Assembly: GCF_003863965.1 (NCBI RefSeq)
Contig: NZ_RRCN01000001.1
Span: 4,112,304-4,176,303, forward strand
DNA length: 64,000 nucleotides
Source of the DNA: Paenibacillus oralis
Lineage (GTDB): Bacteria > Bacillota > Bacilli > Paenibacillales > Paenibacillaceae
Reading direction: 5' to 3'
Below, one piece after another: positions 44,662 to 53,721 of the stretch (positions within the stretch are counted from its first letter, which is position 1; each line of letters begins with the position of its first letter). Position numbers and translations under genes: made by a program. The notes beneath the pieces are model-generated. The model was not told the origin of the DNA, made no database searches, and was given only the letters and a program-made list of their open reading frames with translations.

Positions 44662-45054
44662 ATGCGTAAATGGATTGCCGCTTTAATTATCGTAGTCCCG
44701 CTCGTGGAGTTTTGGGGGTATTTGTTTGTCGGCGAAAGATTGGGGGTCGGGAAGACGATCTTTTTGACCTTGGCCACTTCGGTGATCGGCGGGCTGATGA
44801 TGCAGTTTGAAGGGCGCAAGGTGCTGGCGGATGCTAGGGCCCAAATGACCGGAGGGCAGATTCCCGGGCGGATGGTGCTCGACGGTATTTGCGTTTTTGC
44901 CGGCGGCATCCTGCTGCTGATCCCCGGATTTGTTACGGATATCATCGGGTTTACGATGGTGTTTCCGTTAACCCGGCCGCTGTACCGTTTCCCGCTGATG
45001 AAATGGATCCATAAAAAAATGAAGGACGGCACGATCACCTATTTCCGGCGTTGA
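44662..45054 (+). CDS. fxsA: FxsA-family membrane protein
   Basis: A 130-residue protein of the FxsA family (B. subtilis YtwI). Hydrophobic segments lie at about residues 5-23, 30-48 and 74-98. The family stretch GRKVLADARAQMTGGQIPGRMVLDGICVFAGGILLLIPGFVTDIIG (about 51-96) is well preserved. E. coli FxsA eases exclusion of phage T7 by F plasmid; the native role is unknown. AAGGAG lies upstream of the ATG. Confidence 0.9.
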   Translation: MRKWIAALIIVVPLVEFWGYLFVGERLGVGKTIFLTLATSVIGGLMMQFEGRKVLADARAQMTGGQIPGRMVLDGICVFAGGILLLIPGFVTDIIGFTMVFPLTRPLYRFPLMKWIHKKMKDGTITYFRR

Positions 45055-45099
45055 CTCCGGTACGAAAGGCGTGAATGAAGCGGACCCGGGAAATGGTTT

Positions 45100-45240
45100 G
45101 CCGAACCGGCAGCACGGCGTAGGCAAATCCGGCAACAGGCCGTTAAACGTAAAGAGTGGCTAATTATGGTTAGCACTTAGAGTGGCACCGCGGGAACCAG
45201 AGGTTTCTCGTCTCTTTTTGAGACGGGGGGCTTTTTTTGT
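45100..45240 (+). promoter_or_regulatory. T-box riboswitch leader (3' part clear)
   Basis: AGAGTGGCACCGCGGG (45179-45194) is the T-box sequence that pairs with the uncharged tRNA acceptor end. It is followed by a terminator stem (CTCGTCTC/GAGACGGG, about 45208-45231) and a T run to 45239. GTGGCTAATTATGGTTAGCAC just upstream forms the usual preceding stem. The stem I specifier region (about 45060-45140) could not be read with confidence. It leads into an arginyl-tRNA synthetase remnant. Confidence 0.82.
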
Positions 45241-45252
45241 TTTCCCGAATTT

Positions 45253-46069
45253 TTGGATAAGGGAGCGGGTGAGGCCGCATCGGGATATTTGAACTTTTAT
45301 TGGGACAAAGGGATTTTTGCGCAGGAAGTGGTCAGTGAAATACATGCCGCCGGTGAAAAATACGGGGTGCAAAATATCGGCCAAGGCCGCGTGATTGTGA
45401 TCGATTTTTCCTCGCCCAACATCGCCAAGCCTTTTCATATCGGGCATTTGCGTTCGACGGTGATCGGAAGCGCGATTTACCGGATCTTCTCATGTCTCGG
45501 ATACCGCGTGATCGGGGTTAATCATTTGGGAGACTGGGGGACTCAGTATGGGAAGCTGATCGTCGCCTACCGCTTATGGGGGGATGAGGAGCGGCTGGCG
45601 TCGGGGCGGTCATTTTTCACGATTTAAGCGGCAGCCGGATCAAGGATATCCATTTCTCCTGGGAGGAAGCGCTAAGCTTTGAAGGGGAAACAGGCCCTTA
45701 CCTGCAATATACTCATGCCAGAGCGTGCAGCATTCTGCGCAAATTGGACGAACAGGACAAACTCGGCGCTGAGCGTGACGGCGGCATAAAAAGCGGGTTG
45801 TTGACGCATTCGGCAGAGTACGGCGCAGCGAAGCGGTTGTCGCAGTTTCCGGAACGGATCAAGTTGGCCGCCGGCAAAATGGAGCCGTCGATCGTCAGCC
45901 GTTATTTGATCGATTTGGCCCAGGCGTTTAACCGTTTTTATCATGAGTGTCCTGTGCTTATCGATGATCGCGAGCTTCGGGAAGCCCGGGGCGCTTTGGT
46001 GAAATGCGTACAAATCACGCTGCACAACGGGCTGCGTCTTCTGGGCCTGCAGGCGCCCGAGCGAATGTA
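45253..46069 (+). pseudogene. argS: Degraded arginyl-tRNA synthetase (argS remnant)
   Basis: Two pieces of class I ArgRS survive. The first (45253-45627) begins inside the N-terminal domain (SGYLNFYWDKG) and includes SSPNIAKPFHIGHLRSTVIG with the HIGH motif and NHLGDWGTQYGKL, then breaks at about codon RLASG. The second, in another frame (from about 45603), reads DLSGSRIKDIHFSWEEAL, GETGPYLQYTHARA and the anticodon-binding C-terminus to 46069. The first ~100 codons with the start site, and the middle of the catalytic domain including KMSKS, are missing. The T-box terminator is fused almost directly to the broken gene. A working argS must exist elsewhere. Confidence 0.88.
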
Positions 46070-46079
46070 GGGGGATTAT

Positions 46080-47219
46080 TCACCTCAATCTTCCGTGCAG
46101 GATATAATTGCGCAAGTCCCGCACCACTCCGGCGCGGAAGGCCGCGCCAAAGATGACCAGAGTCACGGGGCCGACGATCAGGCCCAACACGCCAAACAGC
46201 TTTAGACCGGCAAACATGGCGATCAAGGTGGGTAAGGGATCAAGGCCGACGCTGCTGGCCAGCACTTTCGGTTCAATGAGCTGTCTGGACACCAGGATGA
46301 TGCCGTACAGGACCGACAGACCTATGCCGAGCGTCATGTCGCCGGTCGCAAAGGCATAGATGAGCCAGGGGATCATGATCGTTCCCACACCCAAATAAGG
46401 CAGCAGATCGACCAGCCCGATCAGCAGCGCATAAGTGAACGCGGATTCCACGCCCAAAATCAGCAGGCCGATCAGCACGATGAAGGCGGTTATCGAGATC
46501 ATGATAAACTGGGCGCGCAGGTAGCCGGACAGCGCCTTTTGCAGATCTTTCCAAATGTCGCCGGCGGTTCTCCGGAACGGAGCGGGAATGCTGCGCGCCA
46601 GAAAGCGCATGTCCCGCTCCCAATGGCTGCTGATAAAAAAAGTCGCGAGCAGAATGACGGCGAGAATGACGCCGAGGTTCGGCAGTGAAGATATCAAACC
46701 TACCACAATGTTTAAAAAATTGTTGACGAGGTGCGAGACGGCGGAACCTATCTTTTCCGCGGTGTTGTCGATGTTTTTGTGGATCGTATTTTCATAGCCG
46801 GGATTATCGGCGATAAATCGGTTGATTTCAGTGAGGATCGACTGAATGCTTTCGCTTTGCGTCCAGGAGATAAACAGACGCCTCCACTCCTCAATGCGAA
46901 CGTCGAAGGATTCGGCCAGATGGATGAGCTCCTTGACGAGCCGGGTTAACGCCGCGGACAGGATGATGGCGGCACTGCCGACATAGACGAGCAGCGAGAC
47001 CGTAACCGCCAGCCACCTTGGGAGTTTTATATTTTGCTGAAGCCAGAGGACAAACGGATTCATCGCATAGGAGATCAGCCAGGCGATCAGAAACGGGTAA
47101 AGGAGCGGGATCAGCCAGTAAACCGCGGCGAGGGAACCGACAACGACGACGCAAATCCAGCTTCCGCGCAATACGCGTTTGACGACTACGCTATCCAAAC
47201 GGCATTCCCCCTTTTTCAT
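46080..47219 (-). CDS. ytvI: YtvI-like sporulation membrane protein (AI-2E exporter superfamily)
   Basis: A 379-residue membrane protein with about eight helices: a pair at about residues 17-55, one at about 65-85, a long amphipathic loop (about 90-155), then helices at about 165-200 and 235-345. The motif PYLGVGTIMIPWLIYAFATGD (about 270-290) is typical of the AI-2E/UPF0118 superfamily. Position near pyk, fxsA and citZ matches B. subtilis ytvI, which is linked to sporulation. ATG 47219 follows a purine-poor leader, and an ATG or GTG slightly inside the frame is possible. Substrate unknown. Confidence 0.87.
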   Translation of the reverse strand: MKKGECRLDSVVVKRVLRGSWICVVVVGSLAAVYWLIPLLYPFLIAWLISYAMNPFVLWLQQNIKLPRWLAVTVSLLVYVGSAAIILSAALTRLVKELIHLAESFDVRIEEWRRLFISWTQSESIQSILTEINRFIADNPGYENTIHKNIDNTAEKIGSAVSHLVNNFLNIVVGLISSLPNLGVILAVILLATFFISSHWERDMRFLARSIPAPFRRTAGDIWKDLQKALSGYLRAQFIMISITAFIVLIGLLILGVESAFTYALLIGLVDLLPYLGVGTIMIPWLIYAFATGDMTLGIGLSVLYGIILVSRQLIEPKVLASSVGLDPLPTLIAMFAGLKLFGVLGLIVGPVTLVIFGAAFRAGVVRDLRNYILHGRLR

Positions 47220-47313
47220 GAATACATGTCCTAGTTCTAGGATATTATGGGTCCGCGGGGAGTATGACGAGCCTACTTTTTTTCAATTAATGTGACATTT
47301 TTTATTGCAAAAC

Positions 47314-47327
47314 TGAAATCGTTTACA
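47314..47327. promoter_or_regulatory. Consensus cre (CcpA) site upstream of citZ
   Basis: TGAAATCGTTTACA fits the catabolite-response consensus TGWAANCGNTNWCA at every position. It is 224 bp before the citZ ATG in the 331-bp gap shared with divergent ytvI. CcpA represses citZ in B. subtilis, which makes the same control likely here. Nothing else nameable is in this gap. Confidence 0.7.
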
Positions 47328-47550
47328 AAAATTCTTTATGATTGTGAAAGAAATTTTTGATCTGGCGGGCTGCGCCGTAGCGGGTTCCCATGCTCCGAGA
47401 AATCCAGTATGATGAATTAGTAAGCATTTATAGCGTGATTCCTTTTTTCAGGGTCGTTTTCGCGTCACTTCGTAAAAATTTAAAACTTTTAATTTGAAAA
47501 TGTTTTCACAGCTTGTTGCTCACAAAATGTTAACAAAGGAGAGATGTATC

Positions 47551-48663
47551 ATGACAGCTACGAAAGGCCTTGAAGGCATTGTTGCGGCAACTTCTTCGAT
47601 CAGCTCCATTCATGACGGCGTACTCTGCTATCGCGGCATTAATATCGATGATTTGGCTGAACGCGCCAGTTTTGAAGAAACGGCTTACTTGCTGTGGAAC
47701 GGTAAACTGCCCAACCAATCCGAGCTGGAGCAGCTCCAGCGGCAGTTCAGCGATTATGCGGCTGTCCCGCAGGCGGTTCTCGCGCAGATGAAGTTGTATC
47801 CGCAGGGTGCAAACACGATGGCAGTGCTTCGTACTGCCGTATCGGCTCTTGCTTTGTACGATGAGAACGCCAATGACAACACGCGCGAAAGCAATTTGAA
47901 AAAAGCGATCAAGCTGCAAGCACAAATTCCGACGTTGATTGCCGCGTTTGCCCGTATCCGTCAAGGCAAGGAACCGGTGGCTCCGCTAAAAGGCGTATCC
48001 ATCGCCCACAATTTCTTATACATGCTAACCGGTGAAGAACCCGATCCGATCGCCGTCCGAGCGCTGGACCAGGCGCTTGTGCTGCATGCGGACCATGAGC
48101 TCAACGCATCCACGTTCTCCGCGCGCGTAACGATCGCGACGCTGTCGGACATCTACTCCGGGGTGACGTCGGCGATCGGGACGTTGAAAGGGCCGCTCCA
48201 CGGCGGCGCCAACGAAGCGGTGATGAAGATGCTGAGCGAAATCGGGACGCTTGATCAGGCGGAACCCTATATTCAGCGGAAGCTGGCCAACCGGGAGAAA
48301 ATCATGGGCTTTGGACACCGTGTATACAAAAACGGCGACCCGCGGGCCAAACACCTGCAAAAAATGTCCCGTCAGCTCAGCGCGCTCAAAGGCGACTCGA
48401 CGCTGTACGACATTTCCGTCAAAGTGGATCAGCTCGTGACAGGACAAAAAGGGTTGAAGCCTAACGTAGACTTCTATTCCGCTTCCGTATATACGATGCT
48501 GGGCATTCCGGGCGATTTGTTTACGCCGATTTTTGCGATAAGCCGTCTCTCCGGCTGGACTGCGCATATTTTGGAGCAGCTTGAGGACAACCGGCTTATC
48601 CGTCCGCGCGCGGAATATGTAGGGGCCACGAACCAGTCTTATGTACCGATTGAACTAAGATAA
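47551..48663 (+). CDS. citZ: Citrate synthase
   Basis: A 370-residue type II-like citrate synthase (acetyl-CoA + oxaloacetate to citrate). Catalytic regions: HADHELNASTFSARV (histidine at about residue 175-178), GPLHGGANEAVMKML (about 214-228) and KIMGFGHRVYKNGDPRA (about 250-266); the C-terminal RPRAEYVG follows. The frame is open upstream to 47494, but AAAGGAGAGATGTATC marks ATG 47551. icd and mdh follow on the same strand, the Bacillus TCA order. Confidence 0.96.
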   Translation: MTATKGLEGIVAATSSISSIHDGVLCYRGINIDDLAERASFEETAYLLWNGKLPNQSELEQLQRQFSDYAAVPQAVLAQMKLYPQGANTMAVLRTAVSALALYDENANDNTRESNLKKAIKLQAQIPTLIAAFARIRQGKEPVAPLKGVSIAHNFLYMLTGEEPDPIAVRALDQALVLHADHELNASTFSARVTIATLSDIYSGVTSAIGTLKGPLHGGANEAVMKMLSEIGTLDQAEPYIQRKLANREKIMGFGHRVYKNGDPRAKHLQKMSRQLSALKGDSTLYDISVKVDQLVTGQKGLKPNVDFYSASVYTMLGIPGDLFTPIFAISRLSGWTAHILEQLEDNRLIRPRAEYVGATNQSYVPIELR

Positions 48664-48748
48664 GCAGCAGTACGGGAGCTCCATGGAAATTTATGATAAA
48701 ATGGAGACCGTGAAAAGTTGAAAAGAATGCGAGGAGGAAACCGAAAAC

Positions 48749-50044
48749 ATGTTGAAGCTAGAAAAGTTTGATCTCCCTACCGAAGGTGAAAAAATTACGA
48801 TTCAAGACGGAAAGCTGCAGGTGCCGAACCATCCGATCGTTCCGTTTATCGAGGGCGACGGTACCGGCCGCGATATCTGGAAAGCATCCAAACGCGTATT
48901 GGACGCCGCCGTGGAGAAAGCCTACGGCGGGGACAAGAAAATCGCCTGGTACGAAGTTTTTGCGGGGGAAAAGGCCTTTAATGCCTACGGGGAGTGGCTG
49001 CCGGCTGACACGCTGACCGCGATCCGCGAGTATATCGTGGCCATCAAGGGACCGCTCACAACGCCGATCGGCGGCGGCATCCGCTCGCTGAACGTAGCGC
49101 TGCGCCAGGAGCTGGACCTGTACGTCTGCCTGCGCCCTGTCCGTTATTTTGATGGGGTGCCTTCCCCGGTGAAACATCCGGAACTGGTGGATATGGTGAT
49201 TTTCCGGGAGAACACGGAAGATATTTATGCGGGAATCGAATACAAGGAAGGCTCCGAGGAAGTCAAGAAAGTGCTTGCGTTCCTGCAAAATGAAATGGGC
49301 GTGAAAAAAATCCGCTTCCCGGAAACGTCCGGCATCGGCATCAAGCCGGTTTCCGAGGAGGGCTCGAAGCGCCTTGTCCGAGCCGCCGTGGAATATGCGA
49401 TCAAGCATGGCCGTAAGAGCGTTACGCTGGTGCATAAAGGCAATATCATGAAATTCACCGAAGGCGCGTTCAAAAACTGGGGTTACGAAGTGGCCGAAGC
49501 GGAATTCGGCGATAAAGTGTTCACCTGGGCCGAATATGACCGGATCAAGGAGCAGTCGGGCACGGATGCGGCGAACCAGGCGCAAAAAGCCGCGCAGGAA
49601 GCCGGCAAAATCATCGTGAAGGATGCCATTGCCGACATCGCGCTGCAGCAGGTGCTGACACGCCCGACCGACTTTGAAGTCATCGCCACGCTGAACCTGA
49701 ACGGCGATTACTTGTCCGACGCTTTGGCTGCGCAAGTGGGCGGCATCGGGATCGCGCCGGGGGCGAACATCAACTACGTTACCGGGCATGCGATCTTTGA
49801 AGCAACGCATGGCACGGCGCCAAAATACGCCGATCTGGACGTCGTGAACCCGGGTTCCGTCATTTTGTCCGGCGTTATGATGCTTGAGCATCTCGGATGG
49901 CAGGAAGCGGCGGACCTCATTTACAAGGGACTGGAAACTTCGATTAACAATAAGACGGTAACTTACGACTTCGCCCGTCTGATGGATGGCGCTAAAGAGG
50001 TAAAATGCTCCGAATTTGCCGGTGAAGTGATCAAAAACATGTAG
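48749..50044 (+). CDS. icd: NADP-type isocitrate dehydrogenase
   Basis: A 431-residue isocitrate dehydrogenase. [21 protein letters not shown] (about residues 34-54), the substrate-serine region [29 protein letters not shown] (about 107-135), [16 protein letters not shown] and [25 protein letters not shown] (about 315-339) identify it. It converts isocitrate to 2-oxoglutarate. GCGAGGAGGAAACCGAAAAC precedes the ATG. It is 85 bp after citZ and 14 bp before mdh. Confidence 0.96.
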   Translation: MLKLEKFDLPTEGEKITIQDGKLQVPNHPIVPFIEGDGTGRDIWKASKRVLDAAVEKAYGGDKKIAWYEVFAGEKAFNAYGEWLPADTLTAIREYIVAIKGPLTTPIGGGIRSLNVALRQELDLYVCLRPVRYFDGVPSPVKHPELVDMVIFRENTEDIYAGIEYKEGSEEVKKVLAFLQNEMGVKKIRFPETSGIGIKPVSEEGSKRLVRAAVEYAIKHGRKSVTLVHKGNIMKFTEGAFKNWGYEVAEAEFGDKVFTWAEYDRIKEQSGTDAANQAQKAAQEAGKIIVKDAIADIALQQVLTRPTDFEVIATLNLNGDYLSDALAAQVGGIGIAPGANINYVTGHAIFEATHGTAPKYADLDVVNPGSVILSGVMMLEHLGWQEAADLIYKGLETSINNKTVTYDFARLMDGAKEVKCSEFAGEVIKNM

Positions 50045-50058
50045 GAGGCTTGCCCCGC

Positions 50059-51000
50059 ATGGCTATCCAACGCAAAAAGATAACCGTTGTCGGCGCCGGT
50101 TTTACCGGCGCAACCACGGCGTTTATGCTTGCGCAAAAAGAACTTGGAGACGTCGTGTTGGTTGACATTCCGCAACTGGAAAGCCCGACGAAAGGCAAGG
50201 CGCTCGATATGCTCGAGGCCGGCCCGGTTCTAGGGTTCGACAGCCGTATCGCCGGCACTTCCTCCTACGAGGATGCGGCAGGCTCCGACCTCGTCATCAT
50301 TACGGCGGGGATCGCCCGCAAACCCGGGATGAGCCGGGACGACCTCGTCAACACAAACGCAGGCATCGTCCGCTCCGTATGCGAAAACGTGAAAAATTAC
50401 TGTCCGGATGCCACGGTTATCATCCTCAGCAACCCGGTGGACGCGATGACATACGTGGCTTATCAAACGCTTGGTTTCCCAAAAAAACGCGTCATCGGTC
50501 AGTCCGGCGTCCTGGATACGGCCCGGTATTGCACGTTTATCGCCGAAGAGCTGAACGTTTCCGTGGAAGATGTGCGCGGTTTTGTGCTTGGCGGCCATGG
50601 CGATGATATGGTTCCGCTCGTACGCTATTCCAGCGTCGGCGGGATTCCGATCGATACGCTGCTTTCGGCTGACCGCATCGAAGCGATCGTGCAGCGGACG
50701 CGCGCCGGCGGCGGCGAAATCGTCAGCCTGCTTGGCAACGGCAGCGCTTATTACGCGCCTGCGGCGTCGCTGGTGCAGATGACCGAAGCGATCCTCAAGG
50801 ACAAAAAGCGGATTTTGCCGGTCATCGCCTTGCTTGAAGGCGAATACGGCTACGACAATTTGTTCATGGGCGTACCGGTTATTCTCGGCGGGGGCGGCAT
50901 CGAAAAGGTGTTCGAGCTTGCATTAACGGCCGAGGAAAAAGCCGCGCTCGACCAATCCGCCGCCTCGGTCCGAAGCGTGATTGCGGTCGTGAAAGGCTGA
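50059..51000 (+). CDS. mdh: Malate dehydrogenase (LDH-like type)
   Basis: A 313-residue NAD-dependent malate dehydrogenase. The Rossmann loop is [13 protein letters not shown] (about residues 9-21). Substrate arginines are in [29 protein letters not shown], and the catalytic histidine is in [13 protein letters not shown] (about 174-186). This is the LDH-like group of Bacillus Mdh. GTAGGAGG in front decides ATG 50059; the TTG at 50050 lies inside the ribosome site. It completes the citZ-icd-mdh group. Confidence 0.96.
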   Translation: MAIQRKKITVVGAGFTGATTAFMLAQKELGDVVLVDIPQLESPTKGKALDMLEAGPVLGFDSRIAGTSSYEDAAGSDLVIITAGIARKPGMSRDDLVNTNAGIVRSVCENVKNYCPDATVIILSNPVDAMTYVAYQTLGFPKKRVIGQSGVLDTARYCTFIAEELNVSVEDVRGFVLGGHGDDMVPLVRYSSVGGIPIDTLLSADRIEAIVQRTRAGGGEIVSLLGNGSAYYAPAASLVQMTEAILKDKKRILPVIALLEGEYGYDNLFMGVPVILGGGGIEKVFELALTAEEKAALDQSAASVRSVIAVVKG

Positions 51001-51030
51001 TCGTTGGATAATCCTCTGTTTTAGTTGCTG

Positions 51031-51067
51031 AAAAACCCCGTCCTTTTAAAACTGGACGGGGTTTTTT
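51031..51067. terminator. Bidirectional terminator after mdh
   Basis: AAAAACCCCGTCC pairs with GGACGGGGTTTTTT around a 10-base loop. Confidence 0.92.
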
Positions 51068-51273
51068 AAGATTAAGAATTGATAACTCAACTTTCGGTGC
51101 GGCCAAGCATGGATTGGCAAGCAAGCCTTGATGTAATTGGGGAACCACCCTCTACCCGTAGAATTGACGCTAAATTAGAGTGGAAAGCTCTTTTTCCTGT
51201 CTTTGACAGCGACTTCATGGATCAGTTCCAGCAGTTGCTCGTTTTTCATGGGAAGAAGGACGGCTCGATGGGA

Positions 51274-51440
51274 TCAAATGCAAAAGTACATTTGAATTTC
51301 CGCAAATTTCTGCTTTTGAGCGGTTGAAGTGCAAAAATACATCTCATTTGCGGCTATCGGATAAAAAAGTAGCTTATAATCGGAAATGAACTGCATATTT
51401 GCAGTTGAACTGCCCGGTTCGAGGGATTTCGACGGAAATC
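51274..51440 (+). repeat. Dispersed repeat family B, copy 2
   Basis: This aligns with 8450-8611 over about 160 bp, beginning TCAAATGCAAAAGTACAT and sharing the internal blocks listed there; an extra GCACTTTTGCATTTCG is at 51443-51458. It occupies part of the 729-bp gap 51001-51729. The gap also holds a family D motif (about 51544-51570) and no convincing gene. Confidence 0.75.
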
Positions 51441-51729
51441 GCATGCACTTTTGCATTTCGTGGGATTTCCCCCTCTTATAAGTTCTCAACGGAGCTGAGG
51501 AATTCTATAATCGTAGGGAAAACTACCTTTAAGCCCCACGAAGCCAAATAGAGGCTGTGGTGTCCGTTAACTTCAAGCACCGTTTTGGTTTAAAGCCGCC
51601 AGAAGAAAGTATTATAAAGTACATTATCGCTATTTAACTTGTGCAAACTCGCCTTCCCAAGGAGCCGTTCCATTTATTGTTACAATAGTTTATAATAAAT
51701 GTAATTGACGTTGAAAGGCGGTTGTGTTA

Positions 51730-52155
51730 ATGTATCAGGTCATGTTATTCCTACATATTATTGGGGCTTTGGCGCTCGGCTTTTATTTGATATTGCCGTT
51801 TGTGCTGGGGACGCTGGGCAAATTGTCGCTTGCCGGGCAGGAAGGCACCGTGTCGGCCGTGAAGACGTTGAACCGATTTGCGCAGTTTGGCCTGATTCTC
51901 CAGCTTTTGACCGGCGGATATCTGATCGGTCAGGGCAACTACTCGGTGCCTTGGATGATCGTGATCGTCTTATTGTTCCTGGCCATCGGCGCGCTCAGCG
52001 GGATTATGGGCAAGCCGCTGCGATTGGCGCTGGAGGGCATTCGCCAGAACAAACCGATTGCGGCCGAGGAGGGCAAGCTGCGTACATTAAGCGCGCTGTT
52101 GTCCGTGTCCGTGCTCGTCATTTCGTTTTTCATGGTGTTCAGCACCATTATCTAA
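51730..52155 (+). CDS. Four-helix membrane protein of unknown function
   Basis: A 141-residue protein starting MYQVMLFLHIIGALALGFYLI, with hydrophobic segments at about residues 3-25, 48-65, 72-92 and 119-139. The HIIGA histidine in the first helix and the general layout recall DUF2269-type or cytochrome-like four-helix proteins, but I cannot place it in a family. ATG 51730 follows GAAAGGCGG; a GTG 6 bp earlier is possible. A strong terminator follows at once, so it is a single-gene unit. Confidence 0.72.
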   Translation: MYQVMLFLHIIGALALGFYLILPFVLGTLGKLSLAGQEGTVSAVKTLNRFAQFGLILQLLTGGYLIGQGNYSVPWMIVIVLLFLAIGALSGIMGKPLRLALEGIRQNKPIAAEEGKLRTLSALLSVSVLVISFFMVFSTII

Positions 52156-52161
52156 ATCCGC

Positions 52162-52200
52162 AAACAAAGACCTGCCGGAACTGCCGGCAGGTCTTTGTTT
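52162..52200. terminator. Bidirectional terminator
   Basis: AAACAAAGACCTGCCGG pairs perfectly (17 bp) with CCGGCAGGTCTTTGTTT around AACTG. It separates the membrane protein gene from the convergent XRE regulator. Confidence 0.92.
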
Positions 52201-52219
52201 TCTAACGAAATCAGCGGAC

Positions 52220-52573
52220 TTATGAAGGCTCCTTCGTTTCCTTTTGCAATTCATCGAGATGGGTGAACATCAGTTTCATGATATCGAGCGCGAGTTGTTT
52301 CTCTTTTGAGGTGCGCCCTGCCATGATTTGCTGAATTTGATCGATAAAATGATCGTCGCTGATTTCCAGCGAATCATGGAGCAAATAATCGACGGTAACT
52401 CCCAATTGATTAGCGAGCTTCACGAGCGTATCCAAAGATAAACTGCGTTCGCCCCGTTCAATTTGTCCTATGTATGCGTCCGAAACCTCGATTTTTTCGG
52501 CAAGTTTCTCCTGAGTCAAATGCATTTTATGCCGTTCTTGGCGCAGCCTTTTCCCCAATGCCTCGTAGTCCAT
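52220..52573 (-). CDS. XRE-family transcriptional regulator
   Basis: A 117-residue DNA-binding protein. The helix-turn-helix is at about residues 8-62 (LGKRLRQERHKMHLTQEKLAEKI, AYIGQIERGERSLSLDTLVKLANQLGVTVDYLL). A helical C-terminal tail follows (about 70-117) that may bind a partner or form dimers, as in SinR-like regulators. The frame extends 24 bp upstream, but ACAGGAGGGGGTTTT puts the start at ATG 52573. It is divergent from the glycosyltransferase gene; its target is unknown. Confidence 0.87.
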   Translation of the reverse strand: MDYEALGKRLRQERHKMHLTQEKLAEKIEVSDAYIGQIERGERSLSLDTLVKLANQLGVTVDYLLHDSLEISDDHFIDQIQQIMAGRTSKEKQLALDIMKLMFTHLDELQKETKEPS

Positions 52574-52734
52574 AAAACCCCCTCCTGTATTTACCATAGT
52601 GAGAACTAAAGGGAAATATAATAAACTAGGTGTTTTGTTTGTGTTTACTGAAAGTATGAATTGGGTTATTATGGAATTATCGTCTATACTGATTTACAAT
52701 AATTTATATATTATACCCATTTTAAGGAGCTTAT

Positions 52735-53628
52735 ATGATGTCTAGCGAATCAAAGACCGTATCGATCATCATTACCGTAAAAAACAATGGAATCGATCTC
52801 TACACGACGATGGAATCGCTCAAGGTGTCGCGCACCACTCTTCCTTATGAAGTGATTATCGTCGATGAAGGCTCGGTGGATGGATGCTGTGACTTTTTGC
52901 TTGGTTACCGTTTTGAGAAACCGCTTAAACGTCTGAAAGGAACGCCGGGGGTGCCGGCTCGAAATATCGGCGCCGAGCATGCTACCGGAGACTACCTGAT
53001 CTTCTGCGGGGCGCATCTGTATTACGATGACGGTTGGATGGAGGCGTTGCTTGAGCCGCTCATCCAGGGAGAAGCCGATTGCTGTTCGCCTTCCTTCATC
53101 ATGCATGAGCGTTCCGTGGTGCCAAAGACGGAAGCCGTTTCGGGCTGGCTAAAATCCATACGGTGTTACCCGGCCGTATCGGAAGAGCGTAATGAATTGC
53201 CGTGGTTGTCGTGGGAATGTTTTGCGATCCGGAGGGACCGGTTTCAGGAAATCGGCGGGATGGAGGACGGGTTTGCCGGAAAAGAACTGGAAACCGCGGA
53301 ATTTTCGCTAAGAATGTGGCTGCTCGGAGGAACCTGCCGTTATGTTCCGGAGGTGTCTCTGGTGCAGGTTTTTCGGCAAAATTTCCCTTACGATCACAGC
53401 GGGGAACGATGGGGAAGGGATCTGATGGTACTGGCCTATTTGCATTTCTCGGAACCTCAAATCTCGTTTTGCCGGCAGTTGGCGGAAGACGTTTTTGGCC
53501 CCGAAGGCGGGGACGAGCTGGTGGTCGGGGAGTTGACGTATGAAAGAAGGCAGAAGTACGCGCTTTGCCGGCAACACGACGATACGTGGTTTCTAAACCG
53601 CTTTGGCATCGTATTTTGCATGGGGTAA
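52735..53628 (+). CDS. Family 2 glycosyltransferase
   Basis: A 297-residue soluble GT2-like enzyme. The N-terminal nucleotide-sugar fold is typical: VSIIITVKNNG (about residues 9-19), YEVIIVDEGSVDG (about 38-50) and ARNIGAEHATGDYLIFCGAHLYYDDGWMEALL (about 75-106). The usual D-x-D is replaced by a G-A-H/Y-D-D arrangement, so metal binding is uncertain. No membrane helix. AAGGAGCTTAT lies before ATG 52735/52738. Sugar and acceptor are unknown, and no polysaccharide cluster surrounds it. Confidence 0.82.
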   Translation: MMSSESKTVSIIITVKNNGIDLYTTMESLKVSRTTLPYEVIIVDEGSVDGCCDFLLGYRFEKPLKRLKGTPGVPARNIGAEHATGDYLIFCGAHLYYDDGWMEALLEPLIQGEADCCSPSFIMHERSVVPKTEAVSGWLKSIRCYPAVSEERNELPWLSWECFAIRRDRFQEIGGMEDGFAGKELETAEFSLRMWLLGGTCRYVPEVSLVQVFRQNFPYDHSGERWGRDLMVLAYLHFSEPQISFCRQLAEDVFGPEGGDELVVGELTYERRQKYALCRQHDDTWFLNRFGIVFCMG

Positions 53629-53721
53629 GGAGCATAAGCACGCCTGTCCGGGCTATCCTATAAGTGCGTGAACAACCACTATAAGGCAACAGTCGACAAC
53701 ACGGCAAAGGAGAGTGCCAGG

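Noticed and set aside
51079-51327. 82-codon plus-strand frame after mdh, and a 24-codon minus-strand frame (51175-51249)
   Set aside because: The first runs into repeat family B, the second has no ribosome site; neither resembles a known protein.
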